DNA from: Euryarchaeota archaeon UBA173
GTDB taxonomy: Archaea > Thermoplasmatota > Poseidoniia > Poseidoniales > Thalassarchaeaceae
Assembly (NCBI GenBank): GCA_002498925.1
Contig: DAJH01000015.1
Span: forward strand, 457-42,658
Direction: 5' to 3'
Length of the DNA: 42,202 bases
Shown here one piece after another: positions 1 through 8,385 of this stretch. Each line of letters begins with the position of its first letter. Positions within the stretch are counted from its first letter, which is position 1. Both the position numbers and the translations under genes were made by a program. The notes under the pieces are model-generated. The model searched no databases, was not told the DNA's origin, and saw nothing but the letters and a program-made list of their open reading frames with translations.

Positions 1-303
1 CAACAGCAGCGACTGTGCATTGCGAGAGCCCTAGCAATTAGGCCCTCGGTCTTACTTATGGACGAACCAACATCTGCACTTGATCCGATTGCGACCGCAA
101 AAATCGAAGAGCTGATCAAGAAGCTCAAATCAAAGGTCACCATAGTGATGGTTACTCACTCCATGAGTCAGGCCGCAAGAATTTCTGATTATACCGCATT
201 CCTGTATCTGGGCGAACTCATAGAGTTTGGAGATACTGAGAAGATATTCAATGACCCGGATGAGGAACTAACTGGACAATACATCAGTGGCAGGTTCGGT
301 TGA
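1..303 (+). CDS. pstB: Phosphate ABC transporter ATP-binding protein PstB, C-terminal part (5' truncated)
   Basis: The open frame runs in from the left edge and ends at TGA 301-303, so only the last 100 residues are present. It starts inside the ABC signature region (QQQRLCIARALA), followed by Walker B (LLMDEPTSALD) and the H-loop (VTHSM). The ending YISGRFG is typical of PstB. PstB is the cytoplasmic ATPase that drives phosphate uptake through the PstCA channel. The Walker A motif and the other pst genes must lie to the left. A phosphate-specific role rests on the C-terminal sequence and on ABC family knowledge. Confidence 0.88.
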   Translation, partial: QQQRLCIARALAIRPSVLLMDEPTSALDPIATAKIEELIKKLKSKVTIVMVTHSMSQAARISDYTAFLYLGELIEFGDTEKIFNDPDEELTGQYISGRFG

Positions 304-379
304 GAATCCCAAATGATGCGACCACTATTCAATCTCACAGAGATTCCTTTGAGGTTTCTTCCCCTCAATTAGGTAGAAT

Positions 380-1108
380 TTAGGCCACTGACTCGAGTAT
401 GTAGAAAGCACCGCTGGCAACTATTCCCGACATCACAATCTTACGGATCAACTCCGACTTCATTGTCTCCAACCACCTCTTGCCAACCCTGACTCCAAGC
501 AGGGCTGCTACCACCAAAATGGCAGTCAGTTGGAGGTGCTCCACAATCTCGTCCGGCCTGAAGAACAGGTAGACGGGAATCCGCGATAGGTCCACGCAAA
601 GCGCCAGGACGCTAGCCGTGGCGGCGTACGCCATCTTGTCGCTCAGCCTCCTCGTCAGGAACATCGCCCTAAGGGCGCCCTGGTGCCCTGAAAGGCCCCC
701 CATGAATCCGGAACCGAAGCCACCCACCCTGTCATTCGCCTCAGGAATCCTGTACCCGGTCCACGACTCGCTGAGGGTGAGTATCGGCAGCAGCACCAGG
801 AAGACGCCTATCACGGCCAGCAACGGGTCCTGCGGTACCTGGTTCTGAAGCAGCGCCCCTATGATTGACCCCGCGACCAGCCATACCCCGTAGTGCCGGA
901 ACGCGGAGAGGTCGACGCTTTCCCTCAGTGCAACGAACTTCCCGGCGTTGTGGGCGCCATGGACCACCGCAACGACGGCAACCGCCTCGTGGGGCCCCAT
1001 CATCAGGAGAACAACCGGCGTCAGCATGGTCGACAGCCCGAACCCGGCAGGCACCGTCAGCGCGGCCGCTAGGAAGCAACCGAGGAAAGCGAGCACCACC
1101 ATCTCCAT
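380..1108 (-). CDS. TauE/SafE-family membrane transporter (sulfite/organosulfonate exporter-like)
   Basis: 242 residues, almost entirely hydrophobic, with about seven or eight predicted membrane segments. The N-terminal half has the family pattern of a glycine-rich first helix (VPAGFGLSTMLTPVV), and a related repeat follows in the second half (GGFGSGFMGGLSGHQGALRA). TauE/SafE proteins move sulfite, sulfoacetate or other small anions across the membrane, but the substrate cannot be read from sequence. It starts 8 bases after the stop of the DsbD-like gene on the same strand, so the two are probably co-transcribed. That suggests a link to sulfur or thiol chemistry, which is inference. The gene is more GC-rich than the window average. 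Confidence 0.75.
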   Translation of the reverse strand: MEMVVLAFLGCFLAAALTVPAGFGLSTMLTPVVLLMMGPHEAVAVVAVVHGAHNAGKFVALRESVDLSAFRHYGVWLVAGSIIGALLQNQVPQDPLLAVIGVFLVLLPILTLSESWTGYRIPEANDRVGGFGSGFMGGLSGHQGALRAMFLTRRLSDKMAYAATASVLALCVDLSRIPVYLFFRPDEIVEHLQLTAILVVAALLGVRVGKRWLETMKSELIRKIVMSGIVASGAFYILESVA

Positions 1109-1116
1109 TCTCGCAC

Positions 1117-2565
1117 CTACCCGAGGATCCCCGAGACCAGTGCCGGCTGGGTCAGGTAGGCGAGGAGCCCCGCACCTGCGAACATCATCATCCAGGCGCC
1201 CGTGGCCTTTACGACCCCTGTCGACCTCCTGAGGAAGTCAAGCATGGCCTGCCTGCCAGTCCCTACGAGGGCGGTCACGGTGACCATCAGGATGGTGGCG
1301 GAGAGTATCAGGCCCAGCATGCCCGAGAGGAATGCGCCGTCACCGACCACAGTGAGCCATGCTACGAACGGGAACACGGCCGCCGCCGTGCAGTCCACAG
1401 AGGCGGCGCTGTACCCTATGCCCCACAGGAACATGTTCCTGCGCGGAGTGAATCTCTCGTCGGACTCGTCAGTCTGGTACTTGTCCAGCGCCCTCTGGAC
1501 CCATGCCAAGAGGTGGGACGTCCATCCGAGCAGCATCATCCCGCCCAGGATGAGCAGCAGCCATGCTATCGCCACCGCGATGTCGTGCAGGGCCCCCGAG
1601 AGGTCAACGATCCCGTCCAAGCCGAAGATTATCGCTCCTACCACCGTGAAGAACGCCAGTTGCCCGAGGGCAGCGAACAGGCCCACCTCGACGGGCCTCG
1701 GCATGCTACCGGTTATCTTGCCCGCCTCGATCAGCTCGTCCTGCCTCATTCCGAGGTTCAGGTAGTAGGTGATGTACGACGGGAGTACGGGGAACGCGCA
1801 GGGGGAGAAGTAGACCAGCACCCCTAGGAAAAGCCCGATCAGGAACACGCCCGCCATCGAGCTGTCGGGCTTCTCTATGCCGAACCTGAGTGACTCGGCA
1901 TCCCCCTCGTTAGCCCTCTCGATCGCTGAATCGAAGGAGGACCAGCCATCGAGTGGCGTCCCAGTGCCCTCCTTGGCGACCGCATAGCCCTCGTGGTCTA
2001 TCACAAGGACGAGGGGGATGGCCTGTGCGAAGTAGTGCTCGACCAAGTCTCCCCTGGTGCCGTCATCGAGGATCACGGAATCGGGCCCACCGTTCGCAAC
2101 CGGCCAACTCATGTGCTTGTCAGAATCCGAGTCTCCGAAGGTCGAGTTTATCCTGTCGAAGTCCTCGTACGCGTACCAAGTTGCCACGGACAGGGCGACG
2201 ACCGGGTACTCCCCTTCGAGAGCCCCCCATTCTTCGATGCGCTGGTCGATGTGCTCCTGGACGTAGTGGCAGTTGGCGCAATCCACCGCCATGAAGTCTA
2301 GCACGATCACGCTGCCCCTGAGGTCGCTGAGCCTGATCATTCCCGAATCATCGGCGATGGCATCGTCGATACCGGTCCTGTTCATCGATTCGACCTCGAA
2401 GTCCGGGCTGACCTCGACTACGTCACTTACGCCGTATGCCGACGAGGACAACCCGAAAAGGCTGAGCGATGAGTACCCGATAATGCAGAACAGAACGACG
2501 CCCACGCCGAACCCTTTCCAGGTGTCCCTTTCCCTGAGGACCCCGAAGTCCAGACCCGCAGCCAT
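1117..2565 (-). CDS. Thioredoxin-like domain fused to a DsbD/CcdA-type membrane electron carrier
   Basis: 482 residues. After an N-terminal membrane anchor (about residues 17-38), a TlpA/thioredoxin-like domain spans roughly 50-210, with the redox pair C96-A-N-C99 in DFMAVDCANCHYV. A CcdA/DsbD-type membrane domain follows from about 236 to the end, with its two conserved cysteines C256 (YFSPCAFPVLPSY) and C391 (SVDCTAAAVFPF). DsbD/CcdA proteins carry reducing equivalents from cytoplasmic thioredoxin across the membrane. Here the outward acceptor is fused at the N-terminus, whereas classical DsbD has its thioredoxin domain at the C-terminus. It is followed by the TauE-like gene. The domain calls are firm; the physiological partner is unknown. 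Confidence 0.8.
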   Translation of the reverse strand: MAAGLDFGVLRERDTWKGFGVGVVLFCIIGYSSLSLFGLSSSAYGVSDVVEVSPDFEVESMNRTGIDDAIADDSGMIRLSDLRGSVIVLDFMAVDCANCHYVQEHIDQRIEEWGALEGEYPVVALSVATWYAYEDFDRINSTFGDSDSDKHMSWPVANGGPDSVILDDGTRGDLVEHYFAQAIPLVLVIDHEGYAVAKEGTGTPLDGWSSFDSAIERANEGDAESLRFGIEKPDSSMAGVFLIGLFLGVLVYFSPCAFPVLPSYITYYLNLGMRQDELIEAGKITGSMPRPVEVGLFAALGQLAFFTVVGAIIFGLDGIVDLSGALHDIAVAIAWLLLILGGMMLLGWTSHLLAWVQRALDKYQTDESDERFTPRRNMFLWGIGYSAASVDCTAAAVFPFVAWLTVVGDGAFLSGMLGLILSATILMVTVTALVGTGRQAMLDFLRRSTGVVKATGAWMMMFAGAGLLAYLTQPALVSGILG

Positions 2566-2580
2566 GTTTGTCCGAATCGG

Positions 2581-2600
2581 GCCGGACTTTTGATTCCGGC
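2581..2600. promoter_or_regulatory. Perfect 6-bp inverted repeat upstream of the DsbD-like gene
   Basis: GCCGGA (2581-2586) and TCCGGC (2595-2600) are perfectly complementary around an 8-base loop. The element lies 15 bases upstream of the DsbD-like start codon, in the gap before tRNA-Val. It could be a 5' UTR hairpin or an operator; nothing seen here decides between them, and chance is possible. Confidence 0.3.
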
Positions 2601-2662
2601 GGGAGATGGCGCCCCAGTCGCGTCATCATGCTTATCGTGAGGGCTCAGCCCGCATGGACCCG

Positions 2663-2738
2663 GGGCTCGTGGTCTAGGGGTTATGACGTCGCCTTCACAT
2701 GGCGAAGATCGCAGGTTCAATTCCTGCCGAGCCCACCA
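2663..2738 (+). tRNA. tRNA-Val (CAC)
   Basis: Full cloverleaf: acceptor GGGCUCG (2663-2669) pairs with CGAGCCC (2728-2734); the anticodon stem UCGCC/GGCGA encloses loop UUCACAU with anticodon CAC at 2696-2698; the T-arm is GCAGG-UUCAAUU-CCUGC. The discriminator is A and the 3' CCA is encoded (2736-2738). There is no intron. Its D and T arms are identical to those of the tRNA-Val at 27758. It ends one base short of the deoC stop codon on the opposite strand. Confidence 0.95.
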
Positions 2739-2739
2739 T

Positions 2740-3441
2740 TCATCTCAGAATGTCGTCAAGTAGGGACGATGCGCCTATCCTGAGCCTCGACGGGCCGGAG
2801 ATGTCCGCCTCATTGGAGTCCACGATTTCGATCAGCCTCTCGACGTCCCCCCTGACTCTAATTCCGCCTGATAGCTTGACTCCCCTGTCCTCTCCCATCG
2901 TTACGGAATGACGCTTGACCTCGAAAGACAGTAGCCGTGCGTCCTCATCGCTGCATCCTCCCCTCATGCCCGTGCAGCTCTTCACGAAGTCAGCGCCAGT
3001 TGCCAGTACCATGCGAGTCACTGCCCTGATGGCGTGCTCTCCCAGAAGGGGGGTCTCGATGATTACCTTGAGCGTCCGGCCTGAAGACGCCTGCCTCATG
3101 GCCTCGAGCAGGGACAGGTCTTGCTCCCCGGGGAAGTCGTCGGAGTCCCGGGGCTCTAGGACGCAGTCTATCTCGTCCGCCCCTGACCTCACTGCATCCT
3201 CTATCGACTCGCGAATCGACGTAGCGTCGTCCCCCCCGACGGGGAATCCGCCGGCCACGGCAGCCACGGAGATCCCGTCATCCAGCATCCCCCTGACCAG
3301 CTCAACGTGCTCGGAGAATACGCACACGGCGGCGGGCCCGTGCTCGTTGGCCCTGTCACATATCCTTCTCAGATCGGCCTCGGAGGCATCGTGGTCCAGC
3401 AATGTGAGGTCCAGGATGTCGAGAATATCCCTCGTATCCAT
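2740..3441 (-). CDS. deoC: Deoxyribose-phosphate aldolase
   Basis: 233 residues from ATG 3441. DeoC cleaves 2-deoxyribose-5-phosphate to glyceraldehyde-3-phosphate and acetaldehyde in deoxynucleoside catabolism. Family landmarks are DEIDCVLEP (D92), LKVIIETPLL (K125), the Schiff-base lysine K154 in DFVKSCTGM, and VKLSGGIR near 186. It lies just downstream of serC on the same strand. An in-frame GTG at 3453 overlaps the serC stop (GTGA) and would add four residues. I prefer the ATG because MDTRDILDILDLTLL matches the family start. The cytoplasmic role is secure from the motifs; no nucleoside phosphorylase is nearby. Confidence 0.88.
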   Translation of the reverse strand: MDTRDILDILDLTLLDHDASEADLRRICDRANEHGPAAVCVFSEHVELVRGMLDDGISVAAVAGGFPVGGDDATSIRESIEDAVRSGADEIDCVLEPRDSDDFPGEQDLSLLEAMRQASSGRTLKVIIETPLLGEHAIRAVTRMVLATGADFVKSCTGMRGGCSDEDARLLSFEVKRHSVTMGEDRGVKLSGGIRVRGDVERLIEIVDSNEADISGPSRLRIGASSLLDDILR

Positions 3442-3449
3442 GGGAACGC

Positions 3450-4541
3450 TCACCCGTGTCTCGCCTCGAAATCCCTCATGAAGGAAACCAAAGCCTCTAC
3501 GCTGTCTATTGTGCATCCGTTGTACATGCTCGCCCTGATTCCTCCGACGCTCCGATGGCCCTTCAGGCCGCCCATTCCAGCGGCGACGGCCTCCTCCAGG
3601 AATGCTGGCTCCAGGCTCTGGTCGGCTAGCCTCCAGGTGACGTTCATGACTGATCTCGATCCGGCTTCGGCATGAGGGGCCCAGAATGAGGTCCTATCCA
3701 GCTCATCGTAGAGTAGCGTTGCCTTCCTCCTGTTCCTATCTATGGCCCCTTCCAAACCCCCGTTCCTCTCGACCCAAGCCATTACCCTGTCCAGGACGAA
3801 GATGCCGAATGTGTTGGGGGTGTTGAACATGGATCCCTTGGACACGTGGGTCCTGTAGTCCATCATCGTGGGAAGCCCATCCCCTATCTTGGAAATTGCC
3901 CAGGGGGAGATGATCACCAGGGTGACCCCGCTCGGCCCCAGGTTCTTCTGGGCCCCTGCATAGACGAGGTCATGGGATGAGATGTCCAGTGGGACTCCGC
4001 AGATGTCCGAGCTTGCATCCACCACCCTAGGCTTACCCCCACTGTCCGGAAGGTGGTGGAACTGTGTTCCGAAGAGGGTGTTGTTCGAGGTGTAGTGGAC
4101 GTAGTCAGCATCGTCCCTGATGACGTAGTCGCCGTTACTGGGGACAGAAACGAATCCGTCTCCCGACCCATCCCAGGCTGATTGCACATCACCAACCCTG
4201 CCGGCCTCCTTGATGGCCTTCTGGGACCATCCGCCAGTTACTAGGAAGTCCGCCTTTCCAGCCTCCCCGAGCAAATTTAGGGCGGTCATGTAGAACTGGG
4301 TTGAGGCACCGCCCTGGAGGAATAGGACATGGTAGTCACCGGGCACGGAAAGAACCCTCCTCACCCTTTCCTCGGCCGAGTCTATTACGCTCTGGAAGAC
4401 TTCGCTCCTATGGGACACTTCCAGTAGCCCGAAGCCACTGTCGGATAGATTAGGAAGCGCCTCGGCTACTTCGGACACCACTTCGAGTGGGAGCACCGCT
4501 GGCCCCGCACCGAAATTGTGCACTCTGCCCGCTCCAGTCAT
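3450..4541 (-). CDS. serC: Phosphoserine aminotransferase
   Basis: 363 residues, the usual length for SerC. The enzyme transaminates 3-phosphohydroxypyruvate to phosphoserine with PLP. The N-terminus NFGAGPAVLP and EVSHRSEVF, the substrate/PLP segment FLQGGASTQF, and the PLP lysine K199 in YAGAQKNLGPSGVT are all present. The ending MRDFEARHG is also typical. It is followed directly by deoC. A HAD phosphatase at 30299-30994 could supply the next step of serine synthesis, but that is inference. The nearby pdxT gene on the opposite strand concerns the PLP cofactor. Confidence 0.92.
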   Translation of the reverse strand: MTGAGRVHNFGAGPAVLPLEVVSEVAEALPNLSDSGFGLLEVSHRSEVFQSVIDSAEERVRRVLSVPGDYHVLFLQGGASTQFYMTALNLLGEAGKADFLVTGGWSQKAIKEAGRVGDVQSAWDGSGDGFVSVPSNGDYVIRDDADYVHYTSNNTLFGTQFHHLPDSGGKPRVVDASSDICGVPLDISSHDLVYAGAQKNLGPSGVTLVIISPWAISKIGDGLPTMMDYRTHVSKGSMFNTPNTFGIFVLDRVMAWVERNGGLEGAIDRNRRKATLLYDELDRTSFWAPHAEAGSRSVMNVTWRLADQSLEPAFLEEAVAAGMGGLKGHRSVGGIRASMYNGCTIDSVEALVSFMRDFEARHG

Positions 4542-4621
4542 GCTTGGACGTGCAATCCCCGGTCTTTCAGCCCATCGGAGGGCACGACAGGGTTCATCTC
4601 CACTAGGCGAGACGCCGGGGC

Positions 4622-5218
4622 GTGCTCCGTATCGGCTTGGTCATGCTTCAGGGCGCGAGACACGCGCATATCGCCGCAATAGAGGCAGCGTCTTCGCGTT
4701 CTGGCATTATGGTGGAGATTCACGAGATCAGAAAACTCTCCGATCTTCAATCGTCCGACCCTCAAGCACTCGTTCTACCGGGCGGAGAGTCGACCACCAT
4801 GAGGCTGACAGGACTCGACGAGGCATCGAATCTGCTTCCCGGGCTCTTCCAGTGGATCAGGGATAGGCCGACACTGCCCGTGCTGGGCACTTGTGCGGGA
4901 GCAATCCTCCTCTCGGACCCACAGGATGGGGGCTACCCACTGGTCGATGCCAGAATCGACCGCAATGCGTACGGCAGACAGTCCGACTCATTCCAAGACA
5001 CTCTCTACTCGCCCCTATTGGGGTGCGACTTTCCCGGAGTTTTCATCAGGGCCCCGAGATTCATATCACACGATGCAGAGATCTCAGCGATGCACGGGGA
5101 CGAGGTGGTCGGTGTGAGGACCGGTAATGTCGTAGCTCTCACATTCCACCCCGAGTTATCCGGTGACCCGGGGTTCCACGTCTGGCTTCTGGAGTCAGCC
5201 AAGGAGGCCTTTCAATGA
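4622..5218 (+). CDS. pdxT: PdxT, glutaminase subunit of pyridoxal 5'-phosphate synthase
   Basis: 198 residues from a GTG start (LRIGLVMLQGARHAH is the family N-terminus). PdxT is a class I glutamine amidotransferase that feeds ammonia to PdxS for PLP synthesis. The oxyanion motif LPGGESTTM (52-60), nucleophile C91 in LGTCAGAILL, and the H176/E178 pair in FHPELS are intact. The last four bases overlap the next gene (ATGA at 5215-5218), implying translational coupling. PdxS is not in the window. Divergent from serC, a PLP enzyme, with an 80-base gap between. Confidence 0.93.
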   Translation: MLRIGLVMLQGARHAHIAAIEAASSRSGIMVEIHEIRKLSDLQSSDPQALVLPGGESTTMRLTGLDEASNLLPGLFQWIRDRPTLPVLGTCAGAILLSDPQDGGYPLVDARIDRNAYGRQSDSFQDTLYSPLLGCDFPGVFIRAPRFISHDAEISAMHGDEVVGVRTGNVVALTFHPELSGDPGFHVWLLESAKEAFQ

Positions 5219-6351
5219 GCATTCTGCCTCAGACTGTAGAGGTTGCAGAGACTGCCGATCTTGCAGATTGCGAGGGTTGCATACAATGCCAGATGGGCAG
5301 CAAACTGGTACTTTTCATAACGGGCAACTGCCATTGGAGGTGCGACTATTGCCCTCTCTCGGAGACCAGACGAGATATCGATTTCATGTACGCCAACGAA
5401 AGGCCCTGTGGGTCGTTCGACGAGGTAATCGAGGAGGCCCGGGCCATGCGAGCAACTGGGGCCGGGATCACAGGGGGAGACCCGTTAATGGCAAGGGAGA
5501 GGTCTTTGGAAGGAATCAGGGCCCTGAAGGAGGAGTTCGGACAAGAATTCCACCTCCATATGTACACCAGCATCCCATTCCGTCCGGAATGGGCCGCAGA
5601 TTTCGCAGATGCGGGCCTCGATGAAATCCGCTTCCACTTCTTGGATTTGGAGGCAGACCAGTACAAAGAAACAATTGCAGCCTGCGCACGGTCCGGTATC
5701 CTGACTGGAGTCGAGCTCCCCTGCGAGCCAGACAAGGAGGAGGAATTGATGCAGATTCTGGAAGACCTGAGGGACTTCGATGTGAGCTTCCTGAACCTGA
5801 ACGAGCTTGAGATAACTGTGGGGAACCACGACAACATGGAACTCAGGGGATTCAACTTGTCAACCGAGATTACCGCTGGTGCCGAGGGATCATCCGAGCT
5901 CGCACAATCCCTCAGGGACAGGGTGATGGCGGCTTCGATCGGCGCTAGAGACCCACTGGATGGAAAGGCCAGGGAGCCGTATGGATTCCACTTGAAGTAC
6001 TGCACCTCGGTTTACAAGGATGCAGGCCAGATGAGGAGGAGATTCATGAGAAGGGGGGAGGCAACTATCGCACCGCATGAGACATTGAGCGATGATGCAA
6101 CCTTGTTCTTCGGGGCAATTTACTCGTCGTTCGAAGATCACTCTGCTTGGGTCGAGGAAATTTCTGAATTCACCGGACTTCCGACTAGGTTCCTCCACTA
6201 TGACCGGGATGAGGGCAGGATAGAGATGCCAATATCAGTCGCCGAGGAAATATCTGAAGACGCCGAAGCCCCTGTGGCAGTGATCGAGGTAACGCCTACT
6301 TTCGACCGTACTGAGGTGTCTCTCGTGTGGCTCAATGAACATAGGCCCTGA
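5215..6351 (+). CDS. Radical SAM protein with an extra N-terminal cysteine cluster
   Basis: 378 residues. The radical SAM [4Fe-4S] motif is C39-x3-C43-x2-C46 (CHWRCDYC), followed by the SAM-binding GGDP motif. An additional triad C19-x2-C22-x2-C25 lies just upstream and could bind another metal or cluster. The TIM-barrel part runs to about residue 230. The C-terminal 130 residues (YGFHLKYCTSVYKDAGQM onward) hold another cysteine but no auxiliary-cluster domain that I recognise. It overlaps pdxT by four bases and probably shares its transcript. The substrate is unknown; similarity to pyruvate-formate-lyase-activating-type proteins is general only. Confidence 0.8.
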   Translation: MSILPQTVEVAETADLADCEGCIQCQMGSKLVLFITGNCHWRCDYCPLSETRRDIDFMYANERPCGSFDEVIEEARAMRATGAGITGGDPLMARERSLEGIRALKEEFGQEFHLHMYTSIPFRPEWAADFADAGLDEIRFHFLDLEADQYKETIAACARSGILTGVELPCEPDKEEELMQILEDLRDFDVSFLNLNELEITVGNHDNMELRGFNLSTEITAGAEGSSELAQSLRDRVMAASIGARDPLDGKAREPYGFHLKYCTSVYKDAGQMRRRFMRRGEATIAPHETLSDDATLFFGAIYSSFEDHSAWVEEISEFTGLPTRFLHYDRDEGRIEMPISVAEEISEDAEAPVAVIEVTPTFDRTEVSLVWLNEHRP

Positions 6352-6399
6352 TTTTCTACCACGTTGGGTTGATATGGCCCCGTCCCCCGCTATTCCATA

Positions 6400-8244
6400 G
6401 TGCCAGTCAAGTCAGTCGAACCCGGGGACAACTCGGTGAATCCCTACAGGAGGCTTTCAGCCTCTCAGATGGTCACTTGGCAGGCCTGTCCACGCCTCTG
6501 GTACTACAATTACATTCCAAGATTGAGGGGCCCCCTGCCGCCTCAGATTATCAGGGGCAATGCAGCAGAGTCCTGCATCTCAAAGGTCCTCAGGGACTCT
6601 CCCTCGATCGTCCCTGCTAACTCGGGAGACCTCCTGAAATCCCCGATTCTTGACGACGGGCGTCCCGCCTACGACTTCAGCGACCTTTGGCCCGCTCCTT
6701 CGCTGCTTCCAATGGATAGCTCCGAATGGCCATCCACCAGGGACTCTCTCGAGGAATGGGCCCTTTCTCGTGCAGATGCACATTTCCAGTCATCATGGGA
6801 CGATGCAGTTGCAGATTGGGAGTCAATATCGAACAAGGTCGGATCATCGGAAGGGGCCAATGAGCAGGAATGCAGGGAGATGGTGGCCAACGGGATCAGA
6901 ATGCACATTGACCAGGTAGAGGCTTGCATGAGGGCGGGAGGCGGACCACATGCAGAATCCTGGAGGCTGGGCAAGCACAGGCACAACTGGCCAGCCCCGG
7001 ATGGCTTCCCACGAGTTTGGGAAGAGCCACATCCTTGCGCCCAGGAACCGGGTTCCGAGGTCTCATGGTGCGAGGCATGGGAGCTGGCCCGCCCATGGTT
7101 CGTAGATCCCGATTCTGGCTCATTCACGCAGACGACATCACACCCAGAAGGATGGTTCCAGGGCGAGTATGATTTGGTATACAGGTGGACTGGCAAACCC
7201 TCTGTTATAGACATCAAGGCTTCCAAAGGAAAGGGGGATAGGTCGGGAGGCTATATCGAGCAACTCCGGCTTTACGCATGGCTCTGGTGGGAAACTCACA
7301 ACAGGGCCGAGGAAGTAGAGTCACTGGGGATTTGGTATCTTGGACCTGGCTCGGTCAAGGAAGTGCCACTGCCGACTCCAGAGGAACTAACCCAATACGG
7401 AGATGATCTGAAGGATGTGTACAACCTATTACATGCAAACGATCCTCAAATGGAGGACTGCCCTGCAGAACCATCTCCCCTCCGCTACTTCGACGAGGGG
7501 GGTAAGCCATCCAAGACCCCTATTGACCCGAATCCCCTGGCCAGATGTGTAAGATGCGATTTGAGAGGTGTCTGCGAGAATGGGGATCATGACCTAGAAC
7601 TGCCCATGGAGGACAGGATCGAGAGATTCGGTCATGCATGGCCTATCACTCACATGGGCTCGTTGAAGACAAGGGTGGATGCGACAGGCACGGTCTCTGA
7701 AATCAGGGGGCCAAGGCTCGAGGATGACGGATCCATAGAATTGTCATTCAAGCTGTTGGATGGTTATGATAGGGCCAAGGTAAGACCTTCGAGATACGGC
7801 TCTCCGAGGAGTGTCACAAGGTCAATTTCAAACGACTGCAGAGTAGTGGTGAGGAATGCCATTCCATCAGTATGGAGGGGGGAGATGATTCTCGAGTTGG
7901 ACGAAAAATCCTCAATCTCCCTGGCAGAAGAAGATGACTCTGAACCCATTGTTGAAATCGAGACAAGAGCCAGTATAGTTGGGAGGATCTGGTCGGTCGA
8001 CGCGTTTCCAACTGGAGTGGGAGTTTCTAGGTGGTCAGTAACTCTGTTGGACAAATCTGGAATTGCAGGTGCTGTAGCATTCAAGCAGTTCATTCCGGTT
8101 ACCGCTGCGAGCATGGGCAGAGGTGATGAGATAGCTATTCTGAATGGAGAAGTTGGGGAGTTCAACGGTCGTCCGCAGGTCAGAATAGGGCCCAATACCA
8201 GGGTTGTCCCACTTCGTTCTTCCAGCGACCTGCCTGACTTTTGA
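6400..8244 (+). CDS. PD-(D/E)XK nuclease, RecB/Cas4-like with probable Fe-S cluster, C-terminal extension
   Basis: 614 residues from GTG. N-terminal SASQMVTWQACPRLWYY is the start of a RecB/Cas4/AddB-type nuclease with C30. The catalytic core is GEYD (D258), VIDIKASK (D271, K273) and YIEQLRLYAWLW (Q288, Y292). A C383-x2-C386-x5-C392 group follows; with C30 it matches the four-cysteine 'iron staple' of Cas4, AddB and Dna2. The last 220 residues are beta-rich, with segments such as VDATGTVSEIRGPRL and RASIVGRIWSVDAF that look like OB-fold strands. No helicase motifs are seen. A role in DNA end processing or repair is likely but unproven. Its stop abuts the CCA end of tRNA-Ser. Confidence 0.75.
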   Translation: MPVKSVEPGDNSVNPYRRLSASQMVTWQACPRLWYYNYIPRLRGPLPPQIIRGNAAESCISKVLRDSPSIVPANSGDLLKSPILDDGRPAYDFSDLWPAPSLLPMDSSEWPSTRDSLEEWALSRADAHFQSSWDDAVADWESISNKVGSSEGANEQECREMVANGIRMHIDQVEACMRAGGGPHAESWRLGKHRHNWPAPDGFPRVWEEPHPCAQEPGSEVSWCEAWELARPWFVDPDSGSFTQTTSHPEGWFQGEYDLVYRWTGKPSVIDIKASKGKGDRSGGYIEQLRLYAWLWWETHNRAEEVESLGIWYLGPGSVKEVPLPTPEELTQYGDDLKDVYNLLHANDPQMEDCPAEPSPLRYFDEGGKPSKTPIDPNPLARCVRCDLRGVCENGDHDLELPMEDRIERFGHAWPITHMGSLKTRVDATGTVSEIRGPRLEDDGSIELSFKLLDGYDRAKVRPSRYGSPRSVTRSISNDCRVVVRNAIPSVWRGEMILELDEKSSISLAEEDDSEPIVEIETRASIVGRIWSVDAFPTGVGVSRWSVTLLDKSGIAGAVAFKQFIPVTAASMGRGDEIAILNGEVGEFNGRPQVRIGPNTRVVPLRSSSDLPDF

Positions 8245-8330
8245 TGGCGCCGAGAGAGGGATTTGAACCCCCGCGTCCAATGGACAGTGGATTTCGAATC
8301 CACCGCAATACCGGGCTATGCGATCTCGGC
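8245..8330 (-). tRNA. tRNA-Ser (CGA)
   Basis: Read on the minus strand, acceptor GCCGAGA (8330-8324) pairs with UCUCGGC (8255-8249). The anticodon stem GUGGA/UCCAC holds loop UUCGAAA with anticodon CGA. A long class II variable arm follows, then the T-arm around GGUUCAAAUCC. The discriminator is G (8248) and CCA is encoded (8247-8245). There is no intron. The 3' end touches the stop codon of the convergent nuclease gene. Confidence 0.93.
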
Positions 8331-8385
8331 AGCAGACTCGCCACCTGCGAATCAAAGATAAGGCTGACTGGCCTGCCGGCAATGG

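Noticed and set aside
865..1827. Long open frame on the plus strand of 320 codons
   Set aside because: It lies antisense to the tauE and dsbD genes, is rich in Pro/Arg/Gly/His, has no family features, and results from the GC-rich codons of the real genes.
6400..8244. Cas4 assignment for the Fe-S nuclease
   Set aside because: The cysteine pattern is Cas4-like, but at 614 residues it is about three times the length of Cas4 and no other cas gene or array is present.
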